58,410 nucleotides of DNA, from positions 1 to 58,410 of the forward strand of contig JBCCQA010000034.1 in assembly GCA_039024635.1 (NCBI GenBank). Direction: 5' to 3'. Below, one piece after another: positions 33,691 to 42,903 of this stretch. This DNA is from Kuafuiihalomonas sp039024635 (lineage in GTDB: Bacteria; Myxococcota; Kuafuiibacteriia; Kuafuiibacteriales; Kuafuiibacteriaceae). Position 1 is the stretch's first letter; each line of letters opens with the position of its first letter. The notes under the pieces were generated by a model that did not search any database, had not been told where the DNA came from, and saw only the letters and a list, made by a program, of their open reading frames with translations. The translations under genes were made by a program, and so were the position numbers.

Positions 33691-34584
33691 TCAGGGGGGC
33701 ACTACACCATCTTCTTCTTCGCCGAGGGAATCCAAGCACTCAAGCCACCTATCGATGAAAACGTTCTTCCCCCTCCACCCAAATCGGTACTGAACGGGGT
33801 ACCGAGGACGAAAAGGAAGCATGGCGACGTTCATGATTCGCGTTCCTGGCGTCATCGGGAAGAGAGACATCCCTGCGCCACCTGCCACCAACCCAAAAAC
33901 CTGATCGAGGCTATCCGTATCCAACATGAGTCTCGGTCGGACGTCGGAAGAGGCACACATGTCTTTGAATTTGTCCCAGATGAAGGGTTGCTCTCTTCGG
34001 CATGGAAGAATGACGTCGAGGTCGTCGAGGTCCTCAATTATGATCTCGCTCTTCTTCGCGAGGTCCCAGTTGGCAGGGACCGCTGCAGCAAGGTCCAGGC
34101 AGTGGATCTCGCGAGAGTCACAACCGTGGGGAAGGGCGAACTCTCCCGAAACGACGGCGTGGATCTTCCCTTCGGCGAGCTCGGAGGCGATGTGCGCATC
34201 GGGCACACCCCGAAGCTGAACACGGACCTCAGGATTTCGTTTTCGGAACTCCGCGACCAGCCGACCAGTCTGGGCTTGGCCTCCTGAAACGCAGATCCCG
34301 AGAATGCAGTGCTCGTCGGAAGTTCGCACAGACTCTTGAGCCGCCCTTCGAAGGGTCTCCGATCTGTCGATCAGCTCCAGCGCCCCCTGTCGAAAAGCCT
34401 GTCCGGCAGTCGAGAGCCGAACAGAGCGTCGACTTCGAACGAACAACTCCACTCCGAGGTCGGCCTCCAGTTTCTGGATTCCTCGCGTGAGGTTCGGTTG
34501 ACCAATTCCCAAGTTCCGGGCCGCCCTGCCGAAATGGAGTGTCTCGGCGAGCGCAACGAACATCTCAATGGACCTGATATCCAT
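33691..34584 (-). CDS. LysR family regulator of the efflux operon
   Basis: 297 residues. DNA-binding domain IEMFVALAETLHFGRAARNL, GIGQPNLTRGIQKLEADLGV, then LSTAGQAFRQGALEL; the substrate-binding fold follows (HCILGICVSGGQAQTGRLV, GLVAGGAGMSLFPM). The final Pro-Pro end is normal. It is divergent from the adaptor and pump genes with 159 bases between starts, so it most likely regulates them. A dyad-like AT-rich site (34588-34604) next to its start could be its binding box. The ligand is unknown. Confidence 0.92.
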   Translation of the reverse strand: MDIRSIEMFVALAETLHFGRAARNLGIGQPNLTRGIQKLEADLGVELFVRSRRSVRLSTAGQAFRQGALELIDRSETLRRAAQESVRTSDEHCILGICVSGGQAQTGRLVAEFRKRNPEVRVQLRGVPDAHIASELAEGKIHAVVSGEFALPHGCDSREIHCLDLAAAVPANWDLAKKSEIIIEDLDDLDVILPCRREQPFIWDKFKDMCASSDVRPRLMLDTDSLDQVFGLVAGGAGMSLFPMTPGTRIMNVAMLPFRPRYPVQYRFGWRGKNVFIDRWLECLDSLGEEEDGVVPP

Positions 34585-34587
34585 GTC

Positions 34588-34604
34588 TAATACGCATTAT
34601 GCAT
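34588..34604. promoter_or_regulatory. Imperfect dyad, candidate LysR box
   Basis: AATACGCATTATGCATT is an imperfect 17-bp dyad located 4 bases upstream of the LysR start and within the divergent control region of the efflux genes. Autoregulation is plausible. It is only partly symmetrical. Confidence 0.35.
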
Positions 34605-34743
34605 TGAATGAGCCCAGATGCATCCGGATCCGCATCAATACGCTCACTTTCGGTTCGAATTTGTTCGCATAGCACGATTCTGACTGATGCCGAATGCACA
34701 CTTTTCTTGGACATGCCGATTGGTTTGGACGAATCGGTGCGCG

Positions 34744-35904
34744 ATGCGCTCAACCAGATTCGCACTGCAATCAGTGTTTCTACTACATGTGGGCTGCGGC
34801 GCGCCCGAAGAGGCCCCCCAGAAAGAAACCCCACGACCAGTTCGAACGAGCCAGGTCGAGACCAAAGCAAGTGCTTCGGCAATTTGGCTTCCGGGGCGAG
34901 CTGAAGCCACAGAAGCACCTGACCTGTCTTTCCGTGTGGGGGGACGTATTGAGCGGCTCGTTGTCGATATCGGCGACGAAGTTCAAGCCGGGCAGCTGGT
35001 AGCCACCTTGGAGCGAGAGGACTACCAAGCGAGAGCGAGCCAGGCCGAGGCTGAGGTCGCGCGTGCAAGAGCTGAAGCTGAGAGGACCAAAAGGGAAGCC
35101 CAGAGGGCACAGGCACTCTTTGAAGGTGAGGCCACCAGTGAAGCTAACCGAGATCAGACTCGAGAACTTGCTGAGGCTGCAGCCGCGCAACTTGAGGCTG
35201 CCGAGCAGAGGCAGAAGATCGCACTTCGTGAGCTGGGCTACACACAGCTAAGAGCCCCTCAGGCTGGCGTGGTTGTGGAAAGGAGAGCGGAACCCGGCGT
35301 CAACGTTGCAGCCGGACAAGCCATCCTTTCCGCTAGCAGTCGGAAGGTGGAGGTCCGCGTTGACGTCCCCGACACGCTCATATCGTCGATTGCGGTCGGG
35401 AGCACAGCACTTGTTCGAAAGGCAGGAGCAAAGACTGAAGAGGCTTCGGCCAAGATTCTGAGAGCCGCACGTGCCTCCACAGAGAGAAGCTCCCTATATC
35501 CAGTCATACTACAGACCGATCATTTGCGACTGGTTCCGGGCATGGCTGTCGAAGTGAGACTAGAGGAAGCCGACTCGGGTGACGACTTTCTAGTGGTTCC
35601 ATCGACGGCCGTCGTTGCGAACCAACGCGGCGCATTCGTCTGGACCCTCGTCGACGCGGCTGACCTTAAAGGTGACGAACCGTTCTACAAGGCCAACGCG
35701 CTTCAGGTCCAGTTCTCACACATGGAGGGAGGCGAGGCGTTCTTGACTGGAGGAGTGCGCCCAAAGCAACGCGTCGTGACCGCCGGAGCCCGCTACTTGA
35801 AAGAGGGAATGGTTGTCCGCGAGGCGCGCCTCCCGCCTCTCGTGCCCGAAGCAGGTCTTCCGGTGGAGCCGGTATTTAGCAGAACCGCCCATGGGGAGCG
35901 TTGA
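34744..35904 (+). CDS. RND efflux periplasmic adaptor (MFP) lipoprotein
   Basis: 386 residues from the ATG at 34744, giving a lipoprotein signal (LQSVFLLHVGCGAPEE). It is a HlyD/AcrA-type membrane fusion protein. The first lipoyl half-motif is LSFRVGGRIERLVVDIGDEV with AGQLVATLEREDY. Next comes a long alpha-hairpin (about residues 95-170, EVARARAEAERTKREAQRAQ), the second lipoyl half YTQLRAPQAGVVVERRAEPG, and beta-barrel and membrane-proximal domains (LRLVPGMAVEVRLEE). It ends 2 bases before the ATG of the pump gene, so the two are one operon. It would bridge the inner-membrane pump and the outer-membrane channel, which here belong to one polypeptide. Confidence 0.94.
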   Translation: MRSTRFALQSVFLLHVGCGAPEEAPQKETPRPVRTSQVETKASASAIWLPGRAEATEAPDLSFRVGGRIERLVVDIGDEVQAGQLVATLEREDYQARASQAEAEVARARAEAERTKREAQRAQALFEGEATSEANRDQTRELAEAAAAQLEAAEQRQKIALRELGYTQLRAPQAGVVVERRAEPGVNVAAGQAILSASSRKVEVRVDVPDTLISSIAVGSTALVRKAGAKTEEASAKILRAARASTERSSLYPVILQTDHLRLVPGMAVEVRLEEADSGDDFLVVPSTAVVANQRGAFVWTLVDAADLKGDEPFYKANALQVQFSHMEGGEAFLTGGVRPKQRVVTAGARYLKEGMVVREARLPPLVPEAGLPVEPVFSRTAHGER

Positions 35905-35906
35905 TC

Positions 35907-38900
35907 ATGAGCTTCGACATGACCTCCTGGACTTTGAAAAACCGCACGATCGCGTTCACCGTCTTTGCCGCGCTCAGTCTGGGCGGGCTAGGGGGCTACT
36001 TCAGCCTCTCTCAGTCTGAAGACCCAGGCTTTCTGGTTCGACAAGCTATCATCATCACAGAGCTACCGGGTGCAAGCGCTCAACGTGTTGAGGAAACTGT
36101 GACAGACGCACTGGAGGAAGGTCTCCAAGAGCTTGTTGGTGTGGACTACGTCGAGAGCGTCTCTCGGCCAGGTCAAAGCGTCATCACCGTCTCTGCGGAA
36201 GAGAGCCTTGTCGGTCTCGAGGCGTTCTTCGACGAGATGAGAGAGCGCGTTGACGAACAAGCACGTCAACTCCCGCCCGAAGCGATTGGACCGTTCGTCA
36301 ACGACGACTTTGGCGACGTCTTTGGGACGATCCTGGCTCTGACAGGAGATGGTTTCAACCCTGCAGAACTCGAGGACGTTGCAGAGGGCGTTCGACTCCA
36401 ACTCCTGCGACTGCCCCACGTGGCGAAGGTACGTCTGACCGGACTCCAGCAAAGAAGGGTCTACGTTGAGTACGACGACGCTAGGCTGGTAGAGCTCGGC
36501 CTAAGTCCCACACAGCTGAGCCGCCAACTCGAACAGGTGAACATTCTCAGCTCAAGCGGAAGAGTGAAGAGCGAGAAGCTTGTCTTCGACCTTCAAACGA
36601 ACGGGAAGTTTGAATCTGTTTCTGCGCTCGCAGAGACCCTTGTCCGAACCAAGGACGGTACGGTTCCCTTGAGCCAGCTAGCGACTGTCAAGGCAGGATA
36701 TGCCGACAATCCGAGTGCGCCCAAGGCGCGCTACACGGGTCAAAGCGCAGTCATCATTGGAATCTCCATGACCCCGGACGGGAAGCTCACTGAGCTTGGA
36801 CCCATGGTGCTGGAAGAGATCGACAGGATCACCAAGGAGCTTCCCGTCGGGCTTGAGCTCAGCGTCGCGAGCTACCAGCCAGCAGTCGTTGCATCATCGG
36901 TGGATGCTTTCGTTGGGAACCTCCTTCAAAGCGTGGCGATCGTTCTACTTGTCATGCTCGCCTTTCTAGGAGTCCGCACGGGCCTCATCGTTGGCGCCAT
37001 GGTGCCAATGACGATCCTATCAACTCTCACGGTGATGTTGGTCCTCGACATTGGAATCGACAAGATGAGCCTAACTGCCCTCATCATTGCGCTTGGTCTT
37101 CTCGTTGATAATGGAGTCGTCATCAGCGAGTCGATCCTCGTGAAGAGGGACGAAGGCAAGAATCTGGTCCAGGCTGCGACTGAGAGCGCAATCGAGCTTC
37201 GAGTTCCGCTTCTGATTGCATCGGTGACCACCGTAGGCGCCCTCCTACCAACGTACCTGGCAGAGTCGACGACCGGTGAGTACACCGCCCCTATTGCGGA
37301 GGTCGTCGGGATCTCTCTTCTAGCCTCTTGGCTGATATCGCTCACATTCGTCCCGCTCTGCTGCGTGCTCTTCATGCGTTCGGATAAGGATCGGAAGCCA
37401 TCGAGTCCAAGCAATGGAGACGGTTCAAGATGGCTTCAGCTCTACCGTCAATCGCTAGAGCTCCTGGTCCGATGGAGGTGGGCCTCCTTGGTAGGAGCGA
37501 TTCTCTGTTTCTTCGGAGCGGGCTCGCTCATGGCCTACGTTCCGCAGCAGTTCTTTCCCGGTAAGGCTTGGCCTCAAATGACAGTCGAGCTGGAACTGCC
37601 TGAGGGGACGCCTCTTGAAAGGACCAGCGCTGTCGTAGGCGACATAGAGCGCTTCCTTGGAGAGGAGTTTCTTCCTGCCAACTGGAACGAAAGGGCGGCT
37701 TCGTTGAAAGTGGCAGGAGTCGAGGCCCGAGAGAGTAAGCCGCAGGTCGTCAACTGGTCGGCCTATGTGGGGCAGGGCGGTCCGCGATTTCTTCTCGGGT
37801 ACAAGCCTGAGCAGCCCTCCGAGAATGTGGCCTACATGATCGTCAACACCGAAGACTATGAGAATCTAGAGACGGTTCGGTCTAAGACGGCCGAGTTCAT
37901 TGCCGAACGATTCCCAGAGGCCAATACAAGGGTCCTTCCACTACGAAACGGACCACCGCTCAAGTATCCAGTGGAAATAAGAGTCTCCGGTGCGGACCTA
38001 GTAGAGCTTCGGAATATCGTTCAGCGAGTCGAGCAGAAGCTCCTAGGCATGGAAGGACTCACACGCGTCGGAAATGACTGGGGCCCTGCTACTCCATTGG
38101 TAGAGGTGAACGTGGATCCTGTTCGAGTAAAGCAGGCAGGACTCACACACTTCGATGTATCGCGCTCTCTTCAGGCAGCCTTCAGAGGTTCTCCTCTGAC
38201 AGTCTATCGAGACGGAAAAGACGAAGTTCCGGTCGAGCTACGTAGGAAGGGGTCTCAGGGAGCCCCCGTAGACGAAATCAGCTTTGTCTCGGTCTTTGAT
38301 GGCGCAGGAACAGCCATCCCGCTCCGCCAAGTCGCCTCTGTAGACTCAAGCTTCGAGCCCTCAGTCATCAAACGTCGCGACAGGCTGAGGACGATGACGA
38401 TTCGTGCCGATATCTCCGAGAACGCTCCCAGGGACGTCACGGCCTTTTCGGTCGCGTCAGAGATGGAGGGATGGCTGGCGCAAGACTCAAGTTCCTGGCC
38501 TCTCGGGTACCTTTGGGAGTTCGGCGGTGAGGTAGAGGGTTCGTCCAAGGCGGACGCGTCTATTCAGGCAAAGCAGCCCATCGCTCTCATCATCATCGTC
38601 CTTTGCCTCGTTTTCCAGTTCAACACGATTCGGGAGCCACTCATCGTACTTCTGACCCTTCCGTTCTCGTTTATCGGTGTCGCTCTTGGCCTCTTCGTTA
38701 CCCAAAAGCCCTTCGGATTCATGGCTCTCCTCGGCACAATCGCACTCGTTGGAATCGTCATCAACAATGCAATTGTCCTTCTCGACCGTGTGCAGCTTGA
38801 ACGTGCCAATGGGGCTTCGAAGACAGAAGCAATCATGCTGGCCTCCGTCCGGAGACTTCGGCCAATTCTCCTAACAACGGCGACGACGGTTGCAGGACTC

Positions 38901-40457
38901 ATTCCTCTGGCTGTCTCCGGGGGGCCGCTCTTCTCGCCAATGGCAGTGGCCTTGATGTCAGGCCTCATCGTGGGGACCGTGCTCACTCTTGGACTTGTGC
39001 CGGTGCTCTACTCGATCGTTCACGGGCTACCGGGTCGCCCCTCGCGCCGGTCGACAAGAATGGCCGGTGTGGCAGCGACCACCACGCTGCTCGCTTTTGT
39101 GTCACTACCTGCAGAGTCGCTGGCGCAGACAGTCCTCGAACCTGCGCTCGTTAGACAACTAGCTGTCGAACGGTCGATCCAGGTTGAGCAAAACGAGTAC
39201 AGCACTCAGGCAGCCGAAGAACGGAAGGACCTTGTTCTGCTGAGGGCCATTCCTCGCCTGGATGCTTCGTTCAGCTACGACAGACTCTCCGACTTTGACC
39301 AGCCACCGCTCTTCCCAGGCAATATCGTCCTCAGCCCTGGGACAGGGAGCCCCCCTGATGTAGGAGACCTGTTCGTACTGGACGGCAGCACCGGTGGCTT
39401 TCCCAACCTTCTGAATCAAACCCAAATCTCAGTCGCGCTTTCTGCAGTTGTTTCTGACTACCTCTTTGCGCTCGGACCCGAACTCAGAGCTGCGGCCGGA
39501 GAAATCGAGGCTAGACAGGCTGAAGTTGAGGCTGCTCGCCTCCGAGTATCAGCTGAAGCGGAGCTTGGCCTCTATTCGTGGATCACTGCTTCTGAACAGA
39601 AGCAGGTGTTCCAGCAGCTAGTGAAAGAATCGGAAGAAAGAGTCGACGTCGTCACCAAGCAACTTGATGTTGGAGCGACATCTCAGACGGAGCTTCTCCA
39701 GGCCCAGAGCGCTCTTTCAAGTGCCCGTTTGCGGATGCAGCAAGCTCAGACGCAGCTGGTCATCGCCCAGAGGCAGCTCGAAGAGCTCTTGAGAATCCAA
39801 GACGATGAGTCCTTCATTCTCCCCAATCAGCTTCCACCCCCCATTGTTCGCACCCCTGCTTCGGTCCAAGGCATGTACGACGAAGCACTTCAGGCGAGGC
39901 CAGAGCTACAAGCCATAGCCTCAGCGCTCAAGTCATCGGAGGCGCTGGAGGGACTGGCTTTGGCCCGCGGAGCGCCAAAGCTCGTAGCCTCCGGCTCGCT
40001 GCTGTCTGCGAACCCCAACCCTCGAGTGATCCCCAATCAGGACGAGTTCGAAACAACCTGGCAACTTGGAGTGCTACTTTCCTGGGCTCCCAACGACCTC
40101 TTGACGGCGAGCAAGTCAAGGTCGACCCAACGGCAAGAGTCCAGTCGCTTAGGACTCGAACTCGAGGCTGTCCGCAGGAGTCTTCGTACCGAGGTCGTTA
40201 GCGGCCGAAGAACCTACGTTGATTCTGTAACAAACCTGGCTACGGCCGATGAGCAGCTGGCGGCTGCGGACTCCGCATACCGCCAACGCAAGCTTGGTTT
40301 CGAGACCGGAGAGAGTACGCTCTTGGAACTTCTCCAGAGCGAGACTGCTCTGATTCGTGCCCGTCTTGATCGGATCAGGGCGGACCTTGGGCTTCGAAGC
40401 GCCCAGGTTCGTCTCAACCTTGCGCTCGGCCGATCTGTTCGAGGAGACAGGGAATGA
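35907..40457 (+). CDS. RND efflux pump fused to TolC-family outer-membrane channel
   Basis: 1516 residues from the ATG at 35907, which has GGGGAG 8 bases upstream; TTG at 35901 is the alternative. Residues 1 to about 1045 are a full AcrB-type RND permease: an N-terminal helix, periplasmic porter domains, TM4 with LIIALGLLVDNGVVISES near residue 400, a second porter repeat, and TM10 with ALVGIVINNAIVLLDRVQ. The first TM4 Asp is kept, while the positions of AcrB D408 and K940 read Asn. At residue 1052 (39060) a second signal-peptide-like segment begins: basic RRSTR, hydrophobic AGVAATTTLLAFVSL, then PAESLA as a cleavage site. The last 465 residues are a full-length TolC-type channel (LRVSAEAELGLYSW, TKQLDVGATSQTELLQAQSA, RQRKLGFETGESTLLELLQS). 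No stop separates the two parts. Cleavage after SLA would free the channel; otherwise pump and channel are covalently joined. Confidence 0.93.
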   Translation: MSFDMTSWTLKNRTIAFTVFAALSLGGLGGYFSLSQSEDPGFLVRQAIIITELPGASAQRVEETVTDALEEGLQELVGVDYVESVSRPGQSVITVSAEESLVGLEAFFDEMRERVDEQARQLPPEAIGPFVNDDFGDVFGTILALTGDGFNPAELEDVAEGVRLQLLRLPHVAKVRLTGLQQRRVYVEYDDARLVELGLSPTQLSRQLEQVNILSSSGRVKSEKLVFDLQTNGKFESVSALAETLVRTKDGTVPLSQLATVKAGYADNPSAPKARYTGQSAVIIGISMTPDGKLTELGPMVLEEIDRITKELPVGLELSVASYQPAVVASSVDAFVGNLLQSVAIVLLVMLAFLGVRTGLIVGAMVPMTILSTLTVMLVLDIGIDKMSLTALIIALGLLVDNGVVISESILVKRDEGKNLVQAATESAIELRVPLLIASVTTVGALLPTYLAESTTGEYTAPIAEVVGISLLASWLISLTFVPLCCVLFMRSDKDRKPSSPSNGDGSRWLQLYRQSLELLVRWRWASLVGAILCFFGAGSLMAYVPQQFFPGKAWPQMTVELELPEGTPLERTSAVVGDIERFLGEEFLPANWNERAASLKVAGVEARESKPQVVNWSAYVGQGGPRFLLGYKPEQPSENVAYMIVNTEDYENLETVRSKTAEFIAERFPEANTRVLPLRNGPPLKYPVEIRVSGADLVELRNIVQRVEQKLLGMEGLTRVGNDWGPATPLVEVNVDPVRVKQAGLTHFDVSRSLQAAFRGSPLTVYRDGKDEVPVELRRKGSQGAPVDEISFVSVFDGAGTAIPLRQVASVDSSFEPSVIKRRDRLRTMTIRADISENAPRDVTAFSVASEMEGWLAQDSSSWPLGYLWEFGGEVEGSSKADASIQAKQPIALIIIVLCLVFQFNTIREPLIVLLTLPFSFIGVALGLFVTQKPFGFMALLGTIALVGIVINNAIVLLDRVQLERANGASKTEAIMLASVRRLRPILLTTATTVAGLIPLAVSGGPLFSPMAVALMSGLIVGTVLTLGLVPVLYSIVHGLPGRPSRRSTRMAGVAATTTLLAFVSLPAESLAQTVLEPALVRQLAVERSIQVEQNEYSTQAAEERKDLVLLRAIPRLDASFSYDRLSDFDQPPLFPGNIVLSPGTGSPPDVGDLFVLDGSTGGFPNLLNQTQISVALSAVVSDYLFALGPELRAAAGEIEARQAEVEAARLRVSAEAELGLYSWITASEQKQVFQQLVKESEERVDVVTKQLDVGATSQTELLQAQSALSSARLRMQQAQTQLVIAQRQLEELLRIQDDESFILPNQLPPPIVRTPASVQGMYDEALQARPELQAIASALKSSEALEGLALARGAPKLVASGSLLSANPNPRVIPNQDEFETTWQLGVLLSWAPNDLLTASKSRSTQRQESSRLGLELEAVRRSLRTEVVSGRRTYVDSVTNLATADEQLAAADSAYRQRKLGFETGESTLLELLQSETALIRARLDRIRADLGLRSAQVRLNLALGRSVRGDRE

Positions 40458-40947
40458 CATCGTGTAGTGCTTCCAGGATTTCAAGCCACCGCGTTCAGTT
40501 GTTGTGAGCGGTACTCCGCAGGACCTCAGTAGCCCTAAGCCTGGTGAGGCCGCTCTTAGTTGTACCAGCGCACCCGTTTTCTCAACGGCTCGCTGCGTCG
40601 ACTTCCGGCTGAGCACTGGAAGCACCTGCGGACGGAACACGTCCAGCTGTTCGAAGCGAGGAATATGCATGGACCTGAGAGCCGTGGGGTATGGAACTTG
40701 CGGTACCTGTAGCCATGCCGAACCAGACCATCTCTCTTTCAGAGAGAGACCGAGAGATCAGACTGGATGTCCTCAAGAACTCGACGACTCAGTCTCAGAG
40801 GAACGTCGTCGTTGACCCTCCTTGGCCGCGGGGCGCGAAACGGAGACCCGGCTGAGCTCGAGCACGCGGGCCTCGACCATCCTAGACTGGGCGGAGAACG
40901 CTCGCACAGGCCTTGCCCGGCCGATGCGCCGCGGAGTAGCTAGATCC
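40458..40947. other. 490-base gap, mostly featureless
   Basis: No supported gene. One frame at 40584-40660 reads LRRLPAEHWKHLRTEHV, faintly like an IS256 transposase tail, but it is not sustained. A 46-codon frame at 40715-40855 (ISLSERDREIRLDVLKN) has no recognised family. The promoter of the following lipoprotein should lie near 40850-40930, in a segment where nothing definite is visible. Confidence 0.45.
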
Positions 40948-42483
40948 ATGTATCGCCGCTCGCTTTGGATCCCGACCGTTTTCCTGTGGGCGGCGTGCTC
41001 CAGCCCCAGCTCCGACGGTTCCGGCAGCGACTCAGGCCATGTCGCCTCGACCCAGGACTCTGGGACCGCCGGATCCGACGGGGGCCCGACCGATCTCGGC
41101 GGCCCGCCGTCCGATGGCGGCACCCAGGACCAGGGAGGGCCGGATGGTGGCGAGACCGACACGGGCCCAACGGACATGGGGAGCCCCCCCAACCCTCATA
41201 TCTGGTCGCGCCGCTTCGGCGACGAGAACTTCGAACAGGCCGTGGTCATGGCGAGCGCCCCGAACGACAGTCGCTTCGTCCTCTCTGGCCGCTTCTCGGG
41301 CCAGATTAGCTTCGGTGACGCAACGCTGATCTCTCCCGGGGGAAGTCGAGCCTTCCTCGCCAGCCTTGCCTCCGACGGAACTCCCGAGTGGGCCCGGGAG
41401 ATGGGCGACGTCTTCCTTTGGGATCTCGTCGTGGACGGCTCCGGCCGAACCGTCGTCGCGATGCAGCTCTTCAGCACGACAGACTTCGGTGGTCCGGACG
41501 GAGTCATTCCGTGCTGCCGCCAACAGGTCATTGGGCGCTTCGACGACGGCGGGACGCCAGATCTCCTTCTCGACTATGACAACTTCATCTCGTCTGGCGG
41601 TCTTCGTCCCTCCCACGTAGCGCTCGGGAGCGACGACAGCATTCATACGGTTGGCGTGCTGGACCGAGCGCTCTTGATCGATGGTATCAGTCTAGACGCG
41701 ACGGACGGGGAGGATATTTGGCTCGCGAAGTACAGCTCCGATGGCAGCATTGAGTGGGCAACGACCATCGCCGGCGAAGAGAACGCGGTCCCCACAGACA
41801 TCGCCGTCGGCACCGACGGCCAAGTATTCATCGTGGGCCACTTCGAAGGAACGATCACGACCGGAGGGACGACCGTGACCACAGGTATGAGTGAAGCGCT
41901 CTTTGTTGCCCGCGTCTCCTCAGAAGGGATCCCTGAAGCGGTGGTCGCCTTCGACACATCGATCGACGGCGACGTCACCGTGGTCCGAGACGGAGACGGC
42001 ATCATCGTCACCGGAGGATTCGAAGGCAGTGGCCTCGACCTGGGAGGCGGGCCGCTGCCCTTCGGCGGTGACACCGATATCTTCCTAGCCCGTTTCGGCG
42101 CGGACCTCAGCTTGGACTGGGCTCGGACCTTTGGCTCTGGTCGGGACCAGGTTCCGACCGCGGTCGGCAGAGACAGCGCGGGCGATCTTTGGCTTGCCGG
42201 CTTCGCGGGGGCCGGAAACGACGGCGAGATCGACTTCGGCACCGGAGTCCTGCCTGTCCAAGGCTTCGACATTTTCCTGGCGCGCTTCGACGGGACGAGC
42301 ATGGCACCGACCTATGCATCTGTTTTTGGCGGTCCCGGCGACCAGCGTGGGCGCGGGCTCGGCTTTCCCACGGAGGGAGGCGTGGTCCTCCTCGCGGACG
42401 GTGATACAGAAGTCGACTTTGGAGGGGGTCCCCTCACGAGCCTCGGATTGGCCGACATCTTCGTGACGAGCCTCGAACCCTAG
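40948..42483 (+). CDS. SBBP-type beta-propeller lipoprotein with Asp/Gly linker
   Basis: 511 residues from the ATG at 40948. Signal and lipobox: SLWIPTVFLWAACSS. Residues about 20-85 are an Asp/Gly/Pro spacer (DLGGPPSDGG, DTGPTDMG). The remaining 425 residues consist of repeats of about 45-55 residues with the pattern DIFLARFxxDGxxxWARxFGG and FVVGxFxGTxxxG, typical of SBBP-type beta-propellers of secreted proteins. No catalytic residues are evident. It is expected to be displayed on the outer surface through the long tether. Binding partner unknown. Confidence 0.85.
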   Translation: MYRRSLWIPTVFLWAACSSPSSDGSGSDSGHVASTQDSGTAGSDGGPTDLGGPPSDGGTQDQGGPDGGETDTGPTDMGSPPNPHIWSRRFGDENFEQAVVMASAPNDSRFVLSGRFSGQISFGDATLISPGGSRAFLASLASDGTPEWAREMGDVFLWDLVVDGSGRTVVAMQLFSTTDFGGPDGVIPCCRQQVIGRFDDGGTPDLLLDYDNFISSGGLRPSHVALGSDDSIHTVGVLDRALLIDGISLDATDGEDIWLAKYSSDGSIEWATTIAGEENAVPTDIAVGTDGQVFIVGHFEGTITTGGTTVTTGMSEALFVARVSSEGIPEAVVAFDTSIDGDVTVVRDGDGIIVTGGFEGSGLDLGGGPLPFGGDTDIFLARFGADLSLDWARTFGSGRDQVPTAVGRDSAGDLWLAGFAGAGNDGEIDFGTGVLPVQGFDIFLARFDGTSMAPTYASVFGGPGDQRGRGLGFPTEGGVVLLADGDTEVDFGGGPLTSLGLADIFVTSLEP

Positions 42484-42725
42484 CTGCCTCCTGGCGTCAA
42501 CGCCGCCCCTGGTCGGCGGAGGCATCTTTCTCCGCACGTCCGCACCCAGACCTGCAGCTCCAGCTCTTCGAAGGCCGCTGTAACGGTGTTGCGATTTACT
42601 CCGAGCTGGCTCGCCAGCACACGGGCTGCTGGCAAGCGAGCCTCGGGCTTCAGGCGGCCCCGTTCCGCCTCGTACAAGGGAGCATTGCCGTCGTCAGGCT
42701 CCAGCTGAAGCGTCCGATTGGCCAC
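42480..42725 (-). pseudogene. Truncated MocR/GntR-type regulator
   Basis: From a GTG at 42725 the frame reads ANRTLQLEPDDGNAPLYE, then directly GRLKPEARLPAARVLASQL and GVNRNTVTAAFEELELQ, a GntR winged helix of the MocR/PdxR type. About eight residues between PLYE and GRLKP are missing. The protein stops after 81 residues, so the whole PLP-binding aminotransferase-like domain is gone. It is a remnant sharing its 3' end with the lipoprotein stop. Confidence 0.65.
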
Positions 42726-42903
42726 CGCTCTCCCTAGCGTCGTCCGCGGCGACACGCGCCAACACTGGACTAGCCAGAATCTCCAAAGTGGCACCTCTAG
42801 TTGGTCCTGTTTGCCGCATGCTTCGGGCATGCATCGACTCGTCGATATGATGCTTCCACCGGCTGACTCAGAAGAGGAGTGCGAGCTACGTGATGATTCG
42901 GTT

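Noticed and set aside
40584..40660. Frame reading LRRLPAEHWKHLRTEHV, similar to an IS256 transposase tail
   Set aside because: Only about 13 residues match and the next diagnostic motif (TTNPIES) is absent.
40715..40855. 46-codon ORF starting MPNQTISLSERDREIRL
   Set aside because: No ribosome site, no family and no supporting neighbour; too short to call.
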